From Acidaminococcus sp. (GTDB lineage Bacteria; Bacillota; Negativicutes; Acidaminococcales; Acidaminococcaceae), in assembly GCA_019416065.1 (NCBI GenBank), contig DXYB01000054.1:1-12237 (forward strand): a stretch of 12,237 nt of DNA, written 5' to 3'. The position numbers and the translations under genes are program-made. Every line of letters starts with the position of its first letter. Within the stretch, counting starts at the first letter, position 1. A model generated the notes under the pieces. It did no database searches. It was not told where the DNA came from and was given only the letters and a program-made list of their open reading frames with translations. This document shows, in pieces, positions 1 to 6,032 of this stretch.

Positions 1-46
1 TTGTGAAGGTAAACGTCCACAAGACCCCAACATTTATTATAGAACC
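1..46 (+). repeat. Left arm of a perfect 46-bp inverted repeat
   Basis: Bases 1-46 are the exact reverse complement of 12187-12232, and the match stops at base 47. Because it begins at base 1, the real repeat may extend to the left of the window. Inside it, bases 1-22 form an imperfect palindrome (TTGTG ... CACAA ends), and the opposite strand carries a TATAAT hexamer at 41-36. No gene in the window uses it. Possible roles are shared promoter/leader DNA of two divergent operons (for example rRNA operons), a dispersed repeat, or a recombination site; the sequence does not decide. Confidence 0.95.
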
Positions 47-157
47 TTTTTTTTCAGCCCCAAAAAGTTTTCCACAACACTTTTTTTCTTAATACACGCA
101 GTATTCCTTATTATCCACAAACTTATCAACAGTTGTGGATAAGTTTGTGTGTATAAG

Positions 158-185
158 CATATTTCCTGTGGATACAGGAAATATG
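158..185. repeat. Perfect inverted repeat containing a DnaA-like box
   Basis: Twelve-base arms CATATTTCCTGT and ACAGGAAATATG surround a four-base centre GGAT. The centre and inner arm create a TGTGGATAC box (167-175, minus strand, one mismatch to consensus). It could extrude as a hairpin or simply present symmetrical protein contacts. There is no T-tract after it and no gene before it, so it is unlikely to be a terminator for anything in the window. Confidence 0.85.
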
Positions 186-349
186 GCATGCAGACATAGC
201 TTATAACTTATTTATTCTAGCTTTTCCACATGTCTTTCAAAGAAAGATACTGTAAATTTTCCAAAAACGGCTTCGATTCTTCTCTTTTTCCACGACTTAT
301 CCACTAAAAATATTTTCAAAATCCCCTTTTATCCGTAGATTTCCCTTTG

Positions 350-370
350 TTATCCACAACTTGTGGATAA
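350..370. repeat. Palindrome of two opposed consensus DnaA boxes
   Basis: TTATCCACAA, a single C, then TTGTGGATAA: a perfect ten-base inverted repeat with a one-base centre. Each arm is a full consensus DnaA box, placed head to head. A third near-consensus box follows at 376-384. This is the strongest DnaA target in the upstream cluster and lies about 60 bp upstream of the promoter for the gene at 585. Confidence 0.92.
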
Positions 371-432
371 CTTTCTGTGGACAACTTTCCTTTTTTTTAC
401 CTTATTTGCGATCTAGGGAAAAGAAGAAGAAT

Positions 433-461
433 CGGACAAAACACAAAAAATATGCTATACT
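433..461 (+). promoter_or_regulatory. Predicted sigma-A promoter for the HTH/coiled-coil gene
   Basis: A CGGACA hexamer (433-438, four of six to TTGACA), a 17-bp spacer and an extended -10, TGCTATACT (453-461), make a reasonable housekeeping promoter. Transcription would begin near 468 and leave a leader of roughly 115 nt before the ATG at 585. The leader holds a small hairpin CAACC-TTT-GGTTG (472-484) and a palindrome ACAACGTTGT (504-513). DnaA boxes just upstream suggest possible DnaA control, which is inference. Confidence 0.55.
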
Positions 462-584
462 ATTACTCATACAACCTTTGGTTGCCTATTTAATTTTAAT
501 TAAACAACGTTGTAATAACTTTGCCGGACAGCTATTGTATAAATTTGTGTAAAACTGTTACTAAGCTAAAAGGAGCCTGACAAG

Positions 585-1208
585 ATGATCACCATTAAGG
601 ACTATGCCAAACAACAGGGAGTTTCCTATGAAGCCATCCGTAAACAAATCAAACGGTATGAAAAAGACCTGGAAGGGCATCTTGTAAAGCAAAATCGTTT
701 TTTGATGTTGGATGAGGAAGCCGTTCGTTTTCTAGACACCAAACGGGCAGAAAATCCTGTGATCATCTATGAACAAAATAAAGATGAAGCCCTGGACCAA
801 TTACGCAAGGAAAATAAAAATCTTCTGATCCAAATGAATATGGTGCAGGATGAAATGAAACAAGTCCAACAAAAACTCATTGCGCAAATGCAGAGTAACC
901 ACCTGCTGACAACGGAAAAACTCAAGTATCTGGAATATAAAACCCAGGCAGAAGCCAAAGAGCAGCGGCTGCAGGATTTGAAAAAAGAAAGAGACCAAGC
1001 CCAGACCGCCATATCTCAACAAGAAGCCCTGCTTAGGCTAAAAGAACAACAAATTGGCGCTTTGACTAACGCCAAGGAAATAGCCGCCACCACGGTAGCA
1101 GCGCTAAAGCAAGAAATTTCCAGAGAGCAAGAAAAAGCGCAACAAGCAGAAGCGGAATTGGAACGACTACGGCACAGGAGTTTTTGGCAGCGTTTATGGA
1201 ACCGGTAA
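585..1208 (+). CDS. HTH plus coiled-coil protein encoded inside oriC, function unknown
   Basis: I do not recognise this as a named family. The ATG at 585 follows AAAGGAG (568-574) at normal spacing. Residues 3-57 look like a small winged or MerR-like helix-turn-helix (IKDYAKQQGVSYEAIRKQIK, then a short hairpin-like stretch and LDEEAVRFL). Residues about 64-195 are almost wholly charged and Gln/Leu-rich, typical of a long coiled coil. The last twelve residues (RHRSFWQRLWNR) form a basic, aromatic tail. This three-part plan resembles plasmid DUF536/KfrA-like proteins and, in architecture only, the origin-anchoring protein RacA of Bacillus. It has its own promoter and lies between two DnaA-box clusters, with its stop codon inside a box-containing palindrome. 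A role in origin control, segregation or anchoring is plausible but is inference. It has no signal peptide or membrane span. Confidence 0.9.
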   Translation: MITIKDYAKQQGVSYEAIRKQIKRYEKDLEGHLVKQNRFLMLDEEAVRFLDTKRAENPVIIYEQNKDEALDQLRKENKNLLIQMNMVQDEMKQVQQKLIAQMQSNHLLTTEKLKYLEYKTQAEAKEQRLQDLKKERDQAQTAISQQEALLRLKEQQIGALTNAKEIAATTVAALKQEISREQEKAQQAEAELERLRHRSFWQRLWNR

Positions 1209-1247
1209 CACAAGGAGTTATCCACTGCAGTGGATAACTCCTTGTGT
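1208..1247. repeat. Perfect 40-bp palindrome with two DnaA-like boxes
   Basis: Two 20-base arms (1208-1227 and 1228-1247) are exact reverse complements with no spacer, centred on CTGCAG. Each arm carries a one-mismatch DnaA box: TTATCCACT (1218-1226) and AGTGGATAA (1229-1237). The first base is the last base of the upstream stop codon. As RNA it would fold into a long hairpin that could end or stabilise the upstream transcript, but no T-run follows (next bases ATAACC). As DNA it may be a DnaA site or cruciform. Confidence 0.95.
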
Positions 1248-1348
1248 ATAACCAAAAATCTGTGGATATTTTGAAAACGTACAGAAATCAAAGAAAAACC
1301 AAATAAAAAACAGCAAAGTTATCCACAATATCCACAACTTTTTCCACA
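1218..1348. promoter_or_regulatory. Second oriC DnaA-box cluster, dnaA promoter region
   Basis: Boxes are at 1218-1226 (+), 1229-1237 (-), 1261-1269 (-, TGTGGATAT), 1319-1327 (+, exact TTATCCACA), 1328-1336 (+, ATATCCACA) and 1340-1348 (+, TTTTCCACA). The last three are tightly packed direct repeats that run up to the dnaA -10 element, occupying where a -35 would be. This arrangement fits autorepression of dnaA by DnaA as well as an origin role. Confidence 0.88.
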
Positions 1349-1355
1349 AACTTCA

Positions 1356-1364
1356 TGCTATAAT
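1356..1364 (+). promoter_or_regulatory. Predicted dnaA promoter, extended -10 element
   Basis: TGCTATAAT is a perfect TATAAT (1359-1364) with the extended TG motif. No good -35 is visible at 17 bp upstream; DnaA boxes lie there instead. Transcription would start near 1371, giving a leader of about 25 nt. The core closely resembles the other origin promoter (TGCTATACT at 453-461). Confidence 0.65.
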
Positions 1365-1396
1365 AGATTGTCAATAAAATAAAGGATGGATTGGAA

Positions 1397-2785
1397 ATGC
1401 TAACGAAAACTCTCTCCCAAATTTGGACAGAAATGCTTTCCTCCCTGGCGGAAACCATTGAAGGAAGAACCTGGAAAGTATGGCTGCAAGCCACCACGCC
1501 GTTAAACTTAGAAAAAGGTCGTCTAACTGTCAGCGTGCCCAATGATTTTACCAAAACAACCTTACAAGAACGCTACCAACCTACCATAGAAGCCATTTTG
1601 TCCCAGATTTGTGATGGCCCTATGCAGCTAACCATTACCGTGGATAAAGCGGAAAAAGAACAAACCTTATTTCCCGGTGTGCAGGAACAAGTGGAACCAC
1701 AGTCCATACTCCCTACCCTGCCTTTACAAGCCGTAGTAGAAAAACCACAAGTGGAATTTGATACCCATCTTTCCCCTAAATACACCTTTGATAACTTTAT
1801 TAAGGGCAAATCAAATGACGAAGCCTTCACCTATTCCATGGCGGTAGCCAATGCGCCTGCTCATAATTACAACCCCCTTTTTCTCTACAGCGACCCGGGC
1901 CTGGGTAAGACCCATCTGATGAACGCCATTGGAAATTATATCCATCAAAAATACCCTGGCATGAAAATCTTATATACATCCAGCGAAACCTTTACCAATG
2001 AACTAATTGGTGCCATCCAGCATAATACCAACGAATCCTTCCGCAATAAATACCGCAATATTGATGTCCTTTTAATTGATGATATCCAGTTTCTACGAAA
2101 AAAAGAATCCACCCAGGAAGAATTCTTTCACACCTTTGAAGCCTTAAAACAGGCGGATAAACAAATTATTATTTCCAGCGATCGTCCCCCAAAAGAACTG
2201 GATACCCTAGAAGAACGGTTAACAAGCCGGTTCATGCAGGGTCTAATTGTGGAAATCAAGCACCCTGACCTGGAAACCCGTAGTGCCATTCTTTTAAACA
2301 TGGCAGAAAAAGACCATATTCCCTTTCCACCGGAAGTCATTCAATTCATCGCCAATAACGTAAAAACCAACATCCGGGAACTAGAAGGTGCTTATACAAA
2401 AGTACGGGCTTTTGCCAGTTTGAACCAACAACCCATTACCCTAGAACTTACGCGTAAAGCTTTAAAAGATATTGATATCACCGGTGCCATAGATAAAATT
2501 ATTACGGTGGAAGCGATTCAAGACGTAGTAGCCTCCCGCTACAAAATCCGCGTGGATGAATTAAAAGCCAAAAAACGTACCCGCACTGTCGCCTATCCTC
2601 GCCAGATTGCTATGTATCTCACAAGGGAACTTACCGAACTCTCCCTACCACGCATCGGGGAATGCTTTGGCGGGAGAGATCATACCACAGTGCTGCATGC
2701 CTGTGACAAAATTACAGAAGAAAGAAAAAGTAATCCCCTCCTGGAACAACAGATTTCCCAAATGATAGAAACCTTACGCAAATAG
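1397..2785 (+). CDS. dnaA: Chromosomal replication initiator protein DnaA
   Basis: AAA+ ATPase that binds DnaA boxes, melts the origin and helps load the helicase. I chose ATG 1397 (462 aa) because AAGGATGG at 1382-1389 is then well spaced; the in-frame TTG at 1391 would sit almost on the ribosome site. In this numbering domain I is about 1-85, a short linker follows, and the AAA+ core begins near residue 125. Walker A is SDPGLGKT (165-172), Walker B LLIDD (225-229), the box VII arginine is in RLTSRF (near 278), and the DNA-binding signature GGRDHTTVLHACDK is at 425-438. The first Walker A position is Ser instead of the usual Gly, although the GKT core is intact. Length is normal. The gene is flanked on both sides by DnaA boxes, indicating autoregulation and an origin on both flanks. 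Its coding strand is C-rich compared with gyrA. Confidence 0.98.
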   Translation: MLTKTLSQIWTEMLSSLAETIEGRTWKVWLQATTPLNLEKGRLTVSVPNDFTKTTLQERYQPTIEAILSQICDGPMQLTITVDKAEKEQTLFPGVQEQVEPQSILPTLPLQAVVEKPQVEFDTHLSPKYTFDNFIKGKSNDEAFTYSMAVANAPAHNYNPLFLYSDPGLGKTHLMNAIGNYIHQKYPGMKILYTSSETFTNELIGAIQHNTNESFRNKYRNIDVLLIDDIQFLRKKESTQEEFFHTFEALKQADKQIIISSDRPPKELDTLEERLTSRFMQGLIVEIKHPDLETRSAILLNMAEKDHIPFPPEVIQFIANNVKTNIRELEGAYTKVRAFASLNQQPITLELTRKALKDIDITGAIDKIITVEAIQDVVASRYKIRVDELKAKKRTRTVAYPRQIAMYLTRELTELSLPRIGECFGGRDHTTVLHACDKITEERKSNPLLEQQISQMIETLRK

Positions 2786-2820
2786 GTATCCACAAGATGT
2801 GGAAAACCAGGTGGATACCT
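2784..2820 (+). terminator. Inverted repeat after dnaA, possible terminator or attenuator
   Basis: AGGTATCCAC (2784-2793) pairs perfectly with GTGGATACCT (2811-2820) across a 17-nt loop, starting inside the dnaA stop codon. Two smaller alternative hairpins compete with it: TCCACA-AGA-TGTGGA (2789-2803) and AGGT-GGAT-ACCT (2809-2820). Only a broken T-tract follows (TGTGGATTTTCTT), so termination would be weak. The symmetry may instead reflect opposed DnaA-like boxes. Confidence 0.4.
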
Positions 2821-2960
2821 TGTGGATTTTCTTGTGGATACGTTTCTTTTTATTAAAACAAGTGGATATGTGGATAACTAAAACCAAACGATCCACAAGG
2901 TTATACCAATGCTAGATGCCGTACCAGGCTGAATAATTTTCCTTTTTCCACATATGCACA
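2786..2960. promoter_or_regulatory. Third oriC DnaA-box cluster, dnaA-dnaN gap
   Basis: Boxes: 2786-2794 (+, GTATCCACA), 2798-2806 (-), 2833-2841 (-), 2869-2877 (-, exact TGTGGATAA), 2944-2952 (+, TTTTCCACA), plus weaker two-mismatch matches at 2810-2818, 2821-2829, 2861-2869, 2889-2897 and 2952-2960. Most of the central boxes face the minus strand, while the last pair faces the unwinding module. This corresponds in position to the downstream incC part of the Bacillus subtilis origin. Confidence 0.88.
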
Positions 2961-3005
2961 GGTCCTACTACGAAGACTACGAATTTATTATAATTACAAG
3001 TACTA
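2944..3005 (+). other. Candidate basal unwinding system: boxes, DnaA-trios and DUE
   Basis: Two abutting boxes (TTTTCCACA 2944-2952, ATATGCACA 2952-2960) are followed by a GGTC spacer, then triplets CTA CTA CGA AGA CTA CGA (2965-2982). On the complementary strand, read 3'-5', these are GAT GAT GCT TCT GAT GCT, the DnaA-trio pattern known from Bacillus. An AT-rich run (2983-2998) follows and would be the melted element. Order and spacing match the established box - spacer - trio - DUE plan, in the same dnaA-dnaN location. This is the best candidate for where strands first open. Confidence 0.72.
2989..2994 (+). promoter_or_regulatory. Candidate -10 of the dnaN operon promoter
   Basis: A perfect TATAAT lies inside the AT-rich unwinding stretch, 32 bp before the dnaN start. 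The position 17 bp upstream (2966-2971, TACTAC) is not a recognisable -35. If used, transcription would begin near 3001, and promoter opening and origin opening would share the same DNA. Readthrough from dnaA is the alternative. Confidence 0.4.
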
Positions 3006-3025
3006 GAAAATAAGGAGGTACTGCC

Positions 3026-4159
3026 ATGCAGTTTTCTTGTGAAAGCAATGTTTTGGCCAAAGGAATTAATACCGTTAAACGTGCCATTTCCTCCAGTTCT
3101 CAAGCGCCTATTTTTTCAGGAATCCATATCCTATTACGGCAAAATGCCTTATACCTGATTGCTATGGACAGCAGTTTTGCCATGCAAATCCACCTGGAGG
3201 TCAATGGGCAACAGGATGGTGAAATCCTTGTCCCCGCCAAAGCCATTGGGGATTTACTGGCTAAATTTGATAAGGATGAACCACTAACGCTGACAAAAGA
3301 AGCCGATGCACGGGAACTTATCCTGGAAGCCTCTCGGGCTAGGGGCACCTACCATATTCCACTGATGGATGCAGAGGAGTACCCGGCTTTTAAAGACATT
3401 AACTATCAGCATGAGCTGGTCGTAGAAGAAGAAACCATGCGCAAACTCATAGAAACAACTGTTTATGCTTGTTCGACGGATCAAAACCGGCCCTTATATA
3501 CGGGTGTCTTTGTAGAAAAAACGGAAAATTACCTAACGGCAGTAGGCACCAATACTCATCGTCTGGCCATTCAGGAAATCCCCTGGAATACTGGCGAAGA
3601 CGATAGCCAATTTTCCATGCTGATTCCTTCCCGGGTTCTAAAAGAGATTAGCAGTAATTTGACCGGGGATTTGCCGGAACCTGTCAGCGTAAAAGTCAGT
3701 GATAAACAAATCCAAGTAGCCTTGGGCGGACTTAGCATGATTGCCAGTCTAATTGAGGGATATTTTCCAGATTATAAACGGCCCATTCCCCCATCTTTTG
3801 CCAATAAGACCGTCTTTACCTGCCAGGATATGGAAAAGGCGATTGCGCGGGTGGCGTTATTTTCCCAGTCCGATTATAATATTGTACGACTCCATATTAC
3901 AGAAAACACAATCGTGCTATCTTCTGCCATCAGTGACTTGGGAAATGGTCGGGAAGAAATCCCGTGTACAACGGTAGGAAGTGGCTTGCCGCTTAATATT
4001 GCGTTTAATGCCACTTACCTTACGGACTTTTTCCGCAATGTAGGTACGGAGCAGGTTAGCCTGGAAACCAATACGTCCCTTTCCCCGGCTAAAATGATGC
4101 CTCTGGAGGAAGATAGCGGCTATACCTATATTGTAACACCGGTGCGTGTGGTCTTCTGA
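3026..4159 (+). CDS. dnaN: DNA polymerase III beta sliding clamp
   Basis: Forms the ring-shaped dimer that tethers DNA polymerase III and many repair enzymes to DNA. The ATG at 3026 follows a strong TAAGGAGGT (3011-3019). The 377-residue length matches the family (about 365-380), with three similar clamp domains of roughly 125 residues each. Recognisable landmarks are the N-terminal AISSSSQAPIFSGI (residues about 20-33), the central THRLAI, and a C-terminal YIVTPVRVVF, where most clamps end in a shorter MPVR-L type tail. Its TGA shares one base with the recF start (TGATG), so the two are translationally coupled; the S4-domain gene yaaA that often sits between them is absent. It is the first gene of the rightward run extending to gyrA. 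Confidence 0.97.
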   Translation: MQFSCESNVLAKGINTVKRAISSSSQAPIFSGIHILLRQNALYLIAMDSSFAMQIHLEVNGQQDGEILVPAKAIGDLLAKFDKDEPLTLTKEADARELILEASRARGTYHIPLMDAEEYPAFKDINYQHELVVEEETMRKLIETTVYACSTDQNRPLYTGVFVEKTENYLTAVGTNTHRLAIQEIPWNTGEDDSQFSMLIPSRVLKEISSNLTGDLPEPVSVKVSDKQIQVALGGLSMIASLIEGYFPDYKRPIPPSFANKTVFTCQDMEKAIARVALFSQSDYNIVRLHITENTIVLSSAISDLGNGREEIPCTTVGSGLPLNIAFNATYLTDFFRNVGTEQVSLETNTSLSPAKMMPLEEDSGYTYIVTPVRVVF

Positions 4160-5298
4160 TGCGCCTTTTATCACTGCGGCTGCATCAGTTCCGTAATTAC
4201 CGGGAATTAGAACTGCCACTTTCCAATGATATTACGATTTTTTACGGGGATAACGCCCAGGGCAAAACCAATTTGCTGGAGGGCATTTATACAGCGGCAA
4301 GAGGATTTTCCTTCCGTACACGAAGAGAAGAGGAATTGGCGTCCTTTGGTACGGATGCCTGGGCAACCCAGCTAGGCTATCAGGATCAATATGGAAACCA
4401 TACCCTATTAGTAAAACGAGCATCCTTCCAGGGAAAAGCGAAAAAAGAAACTTTTTGGGACGGCAATAAGATGAGTACCCGGCAGCAATATGGAAGGGTC
4501 AATCTGGTGCTCTTTACCCCGGATGATTTGTGGCTGGTCAAAGGGGATCCGGCTTTACGGCGACGTTTTCTGGATATGGAAATCGCGCAGACAAGTCCCG
4601 CTTATTATGAATTATTGACCCGGTATAACCGGGTCTTGCAGCAGCGCAATTCTTTTTTGAAACATTGGAAAATGGATGCCCATGCAGCGGAACCCCAGCT
4701 ATTGGTGTGGGATCAGGCTTTGGTGGAACTGGCAGCAGGAATTTTAGAACTGCGGCTCCAGGCACTTAAGGGCATTAGCGTGGCAGCCCAGGATGTTTAT
4801 GCTACGATTACTGGAAACCAGGGGGATTTAACGCTTTCTTACCAACAGAAAAAAGCAGCTACCACGACGGTGGTGGAAGAAAATCCCGGGCGTTCCTATT
4901 GGGCACAGCTGCTTTTGAAAGAATTGCAAAAGCGGCATACCTTGGACCTTTTACGAGGATATACCAGTGTGGGTCCCCATCGGGACGATTTAGATATTCT
5001 CCATAATGGCAGGTCACTGAAAGCGTATGGGTCCCAGGGACAGCAACGAACGGCAGCCCTGTCCCTGAAACTTTCTGAGCTGGAATTTATCCGTAAGGCC
5101 CGGGGAGAATATCCCATTCTATTATTGGATGATGTACTCAGTGAATTGGACCAACATCGCCGGGAAAAATTATTACAGTGCATTACGGGAACGGTACAGA
5201 CCTTTTTGACAGTCAATGACCGGCACTTGGTCCCAATAACAGGTGATGTGAGGCTATACCAGGTATGCGGCGGGCAATTGGAGGAAACAGAAGTATGA
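4159..5298 (+). CDS. recF: DNA replication and repair ATPase RecF
   Basis: SMC-like ATPase that, with RecO and RecR, helps load RecA at single-strand gaps and stalled forks. The 379-residue length is slightly above the usual 360-375. Walker A is GDNAQGKT (residues 30-37) within a typical RecF start (LHQFRNY ... NLLEGIY). The ABC-type signature region is YGSQGQQR (290-297), and Walker B with the D-loop is PILLLDDVLSELD (319-331). The start ATG overlaps the dnaN stop by one base, and the stop overlaps the next start as ATGA, so expression is tightly coupled to its neighbours. All ATPase motifs are intact, so the protein should be functional. Confidence 0.97.
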   Translation: MRLLSLRLHQFRNYRELELPLSNDITIFYGDNAQGKTNLLEGIYTAARGFSFRTRREEELASFGTDAWATQLGYQDQYGNHTLLVKRASFQGKAKKETFWDGNKMSTRQQYGRVNLVLFTPDDLWLVKGDPALRRRFLDMEIAQTSPAYYELLTRYNRVLQQRNSFLKHWKMDAHAAEPQLLVWDQALVELAAGILELRLQALKGISVAAQDVYATITGNQGDLTLSYQQKKAATTTVVEENPGRSYWAQLLLKELQKRHTLDLLRGYTSVGPHRDDLDILHNGRSLKAYGSQGQQRTAALSLKLSELEFIRKARGEYPILLLDDVLSELDQHRREKLLQCITGTVQTFLTVNDRHLVPITGDVRLYQVCGGQLEETEV

Positions 5299-6032
5299 AG
5301 GATTCGGAAAAACTGGTGCTCCAGGTTTTTAAGACGCCCTGGGCGAAAGCGCAGTTTACCCTCCATGTCCTTATAGCCCATTGGGAAAACATGGTGGGTC
5401 CTGCTGCTGCACCCCACTCCCAGCCATACCGCTTGGATCAGGGTGTTTTGTATGTCCACACGGATCACCCAACCTGGTCTGCCCATTTGATGATGATGCA
5501 GGGAAAATTGCTCCGGCAGCTGAACCGACTCGTAGCGGGAAACCATGAGAAAGGAAAAGTGCCCCGTAGGATTACGGCTCTAAAGTGTTATCTTGGGGAG
5601 CTGGCCGCGCCTTTAGCAACAATGTCTAAAGAACAGCCATTTATTCCCAAACTGGATGAAAATAGACGCTGCCCTTTATGCGGCGTGCCGCTTATTGGGG
5701 ACGAATCTCTGTGTTCTGCTTGCCAGCGCCAAAAGGTACAGGAAACCCGTCAGAAGATCCGTCAGCTCCTTTTGGAAATGCCGTGGTGCCGCTATGAAGA
5801 TTGCCGCCAAAAGGTGGAGTGTGATAAAATACTTTTTACTGATGTCAAAGCGGTATTGGAGGAATGGGCCTGGAACGAAGCCTTGCAAGAGGGGGCTCCT
5901 TTGGATGCCAAAGCCTTTGCGGTGATGCTGGCAAAGGGATGGACGCCGGATCAATTGGAGCAAGAAAAGGTAGAAGGCCTGGTGAAGAAGAAAAGAAAGG
6001 GAAGAGTCTATGTACCTGCACGTAGGAAGTAA
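5295..6032 (+). CDS. DUF721 (DciA-like) protein with a four-cysteine zinc knuckle
   Basis: The N-terminal part (about 10-80) fits DUF721, the domain of DciA, which assists loading of the replicative helicase in bacteria lacking DnaC/DnaI: note the conserved W30 ... VG, a HSQPYRL segment, then GVLYVHTDHPTW and a helix ending LLRQLN. After a linker comes CPLCG ... CSAC (C126, C129, C140, C143), a probable zinc-binding knuckle, then a basic helical tail ending VPARRK. I chose ATG 5295 (245 aa) because GGAGGAAA (5280-5287) precedes it and it makes an ATGA overlap with recF; the in-frame ATG at 5265 lacks this support. The 3' end overlaps remB by 23 bp. DUF721 genes next to recF/gyrB are common in several phyla. 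A helicase-loading role is inferred from family and context only. Confidence 0.85.
   Translation: MKDSEKLVLQVFKTPWAKAQFTLHVLIAHWENMVGPAAAPHSQPYRLDQGVLYVHTDHPTWSAHLMMMQGKLLRQLNRLVAGNHEKGKVPRRITALKCYLGELAAPLATMSKEQPFIPKLDENRRCPLCGVPLIGDESLCSACQRQKVQETRQKIRQLLLEMPWCRYEDCRQKVECDKILFTDVKAVLEEWAWNEALQEGAPLDAKAFAVMLAKGWTPDQLEQEKVEGLVKKKRKGRVYVPARRK

Larger units (their letters stand above)
68..384. promoter_or_regulatory. Upstream oriC DnaA-box cluster
   Basis: Exact TTATCCACA boxes lie at 111-119 (+), 134-142 (-), 350-358 (+) and 362-370 (-). One-mismatch boxes lie at 68-76, 123-131, 167-175 (-), 222-230, 297-305 and 376-384 (-). This density and mixed orientation is typical of a Firmicutes-type origin region upstream of dnaA. 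Two pairs sit in palindromes (158-185 and 350-370). No coding region is credible across 1-584. The cluster probably binds DnaA as part of the origin and may also affect the promoter at 433-461. Confidence 0.9.

Noticed and set aside
68..384. A CRISPR-like or iteron array suggested by recurring TTATCCACA
   Set aside because: Spacing is irregular, orientation is mixed and the unit is the DnaA box, so these are origin sites.
361..552. A 63-residue open frame on the plus strand in the upstream origin
   Set aside because: It starts within a DnaA-box palindrome, runs through the promoter and AT-rich leader, lacks a ribosome site, and its composition reflects AT-rich DNA rather than a protein.
1391..1396. 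TTG at 1391 as the dnaA start
   Set aside because: The ribosome site AAGGATGG ends at 1389, too close to 1391, while ATG 1397 has normal spacing.
4896..5546. A 216-residue open frame on the minus strand
   Set aside because: It lies opposite recF and the DUF721 gene, both of which show clear family motifs in the forward frames; it has no recognisable domain.
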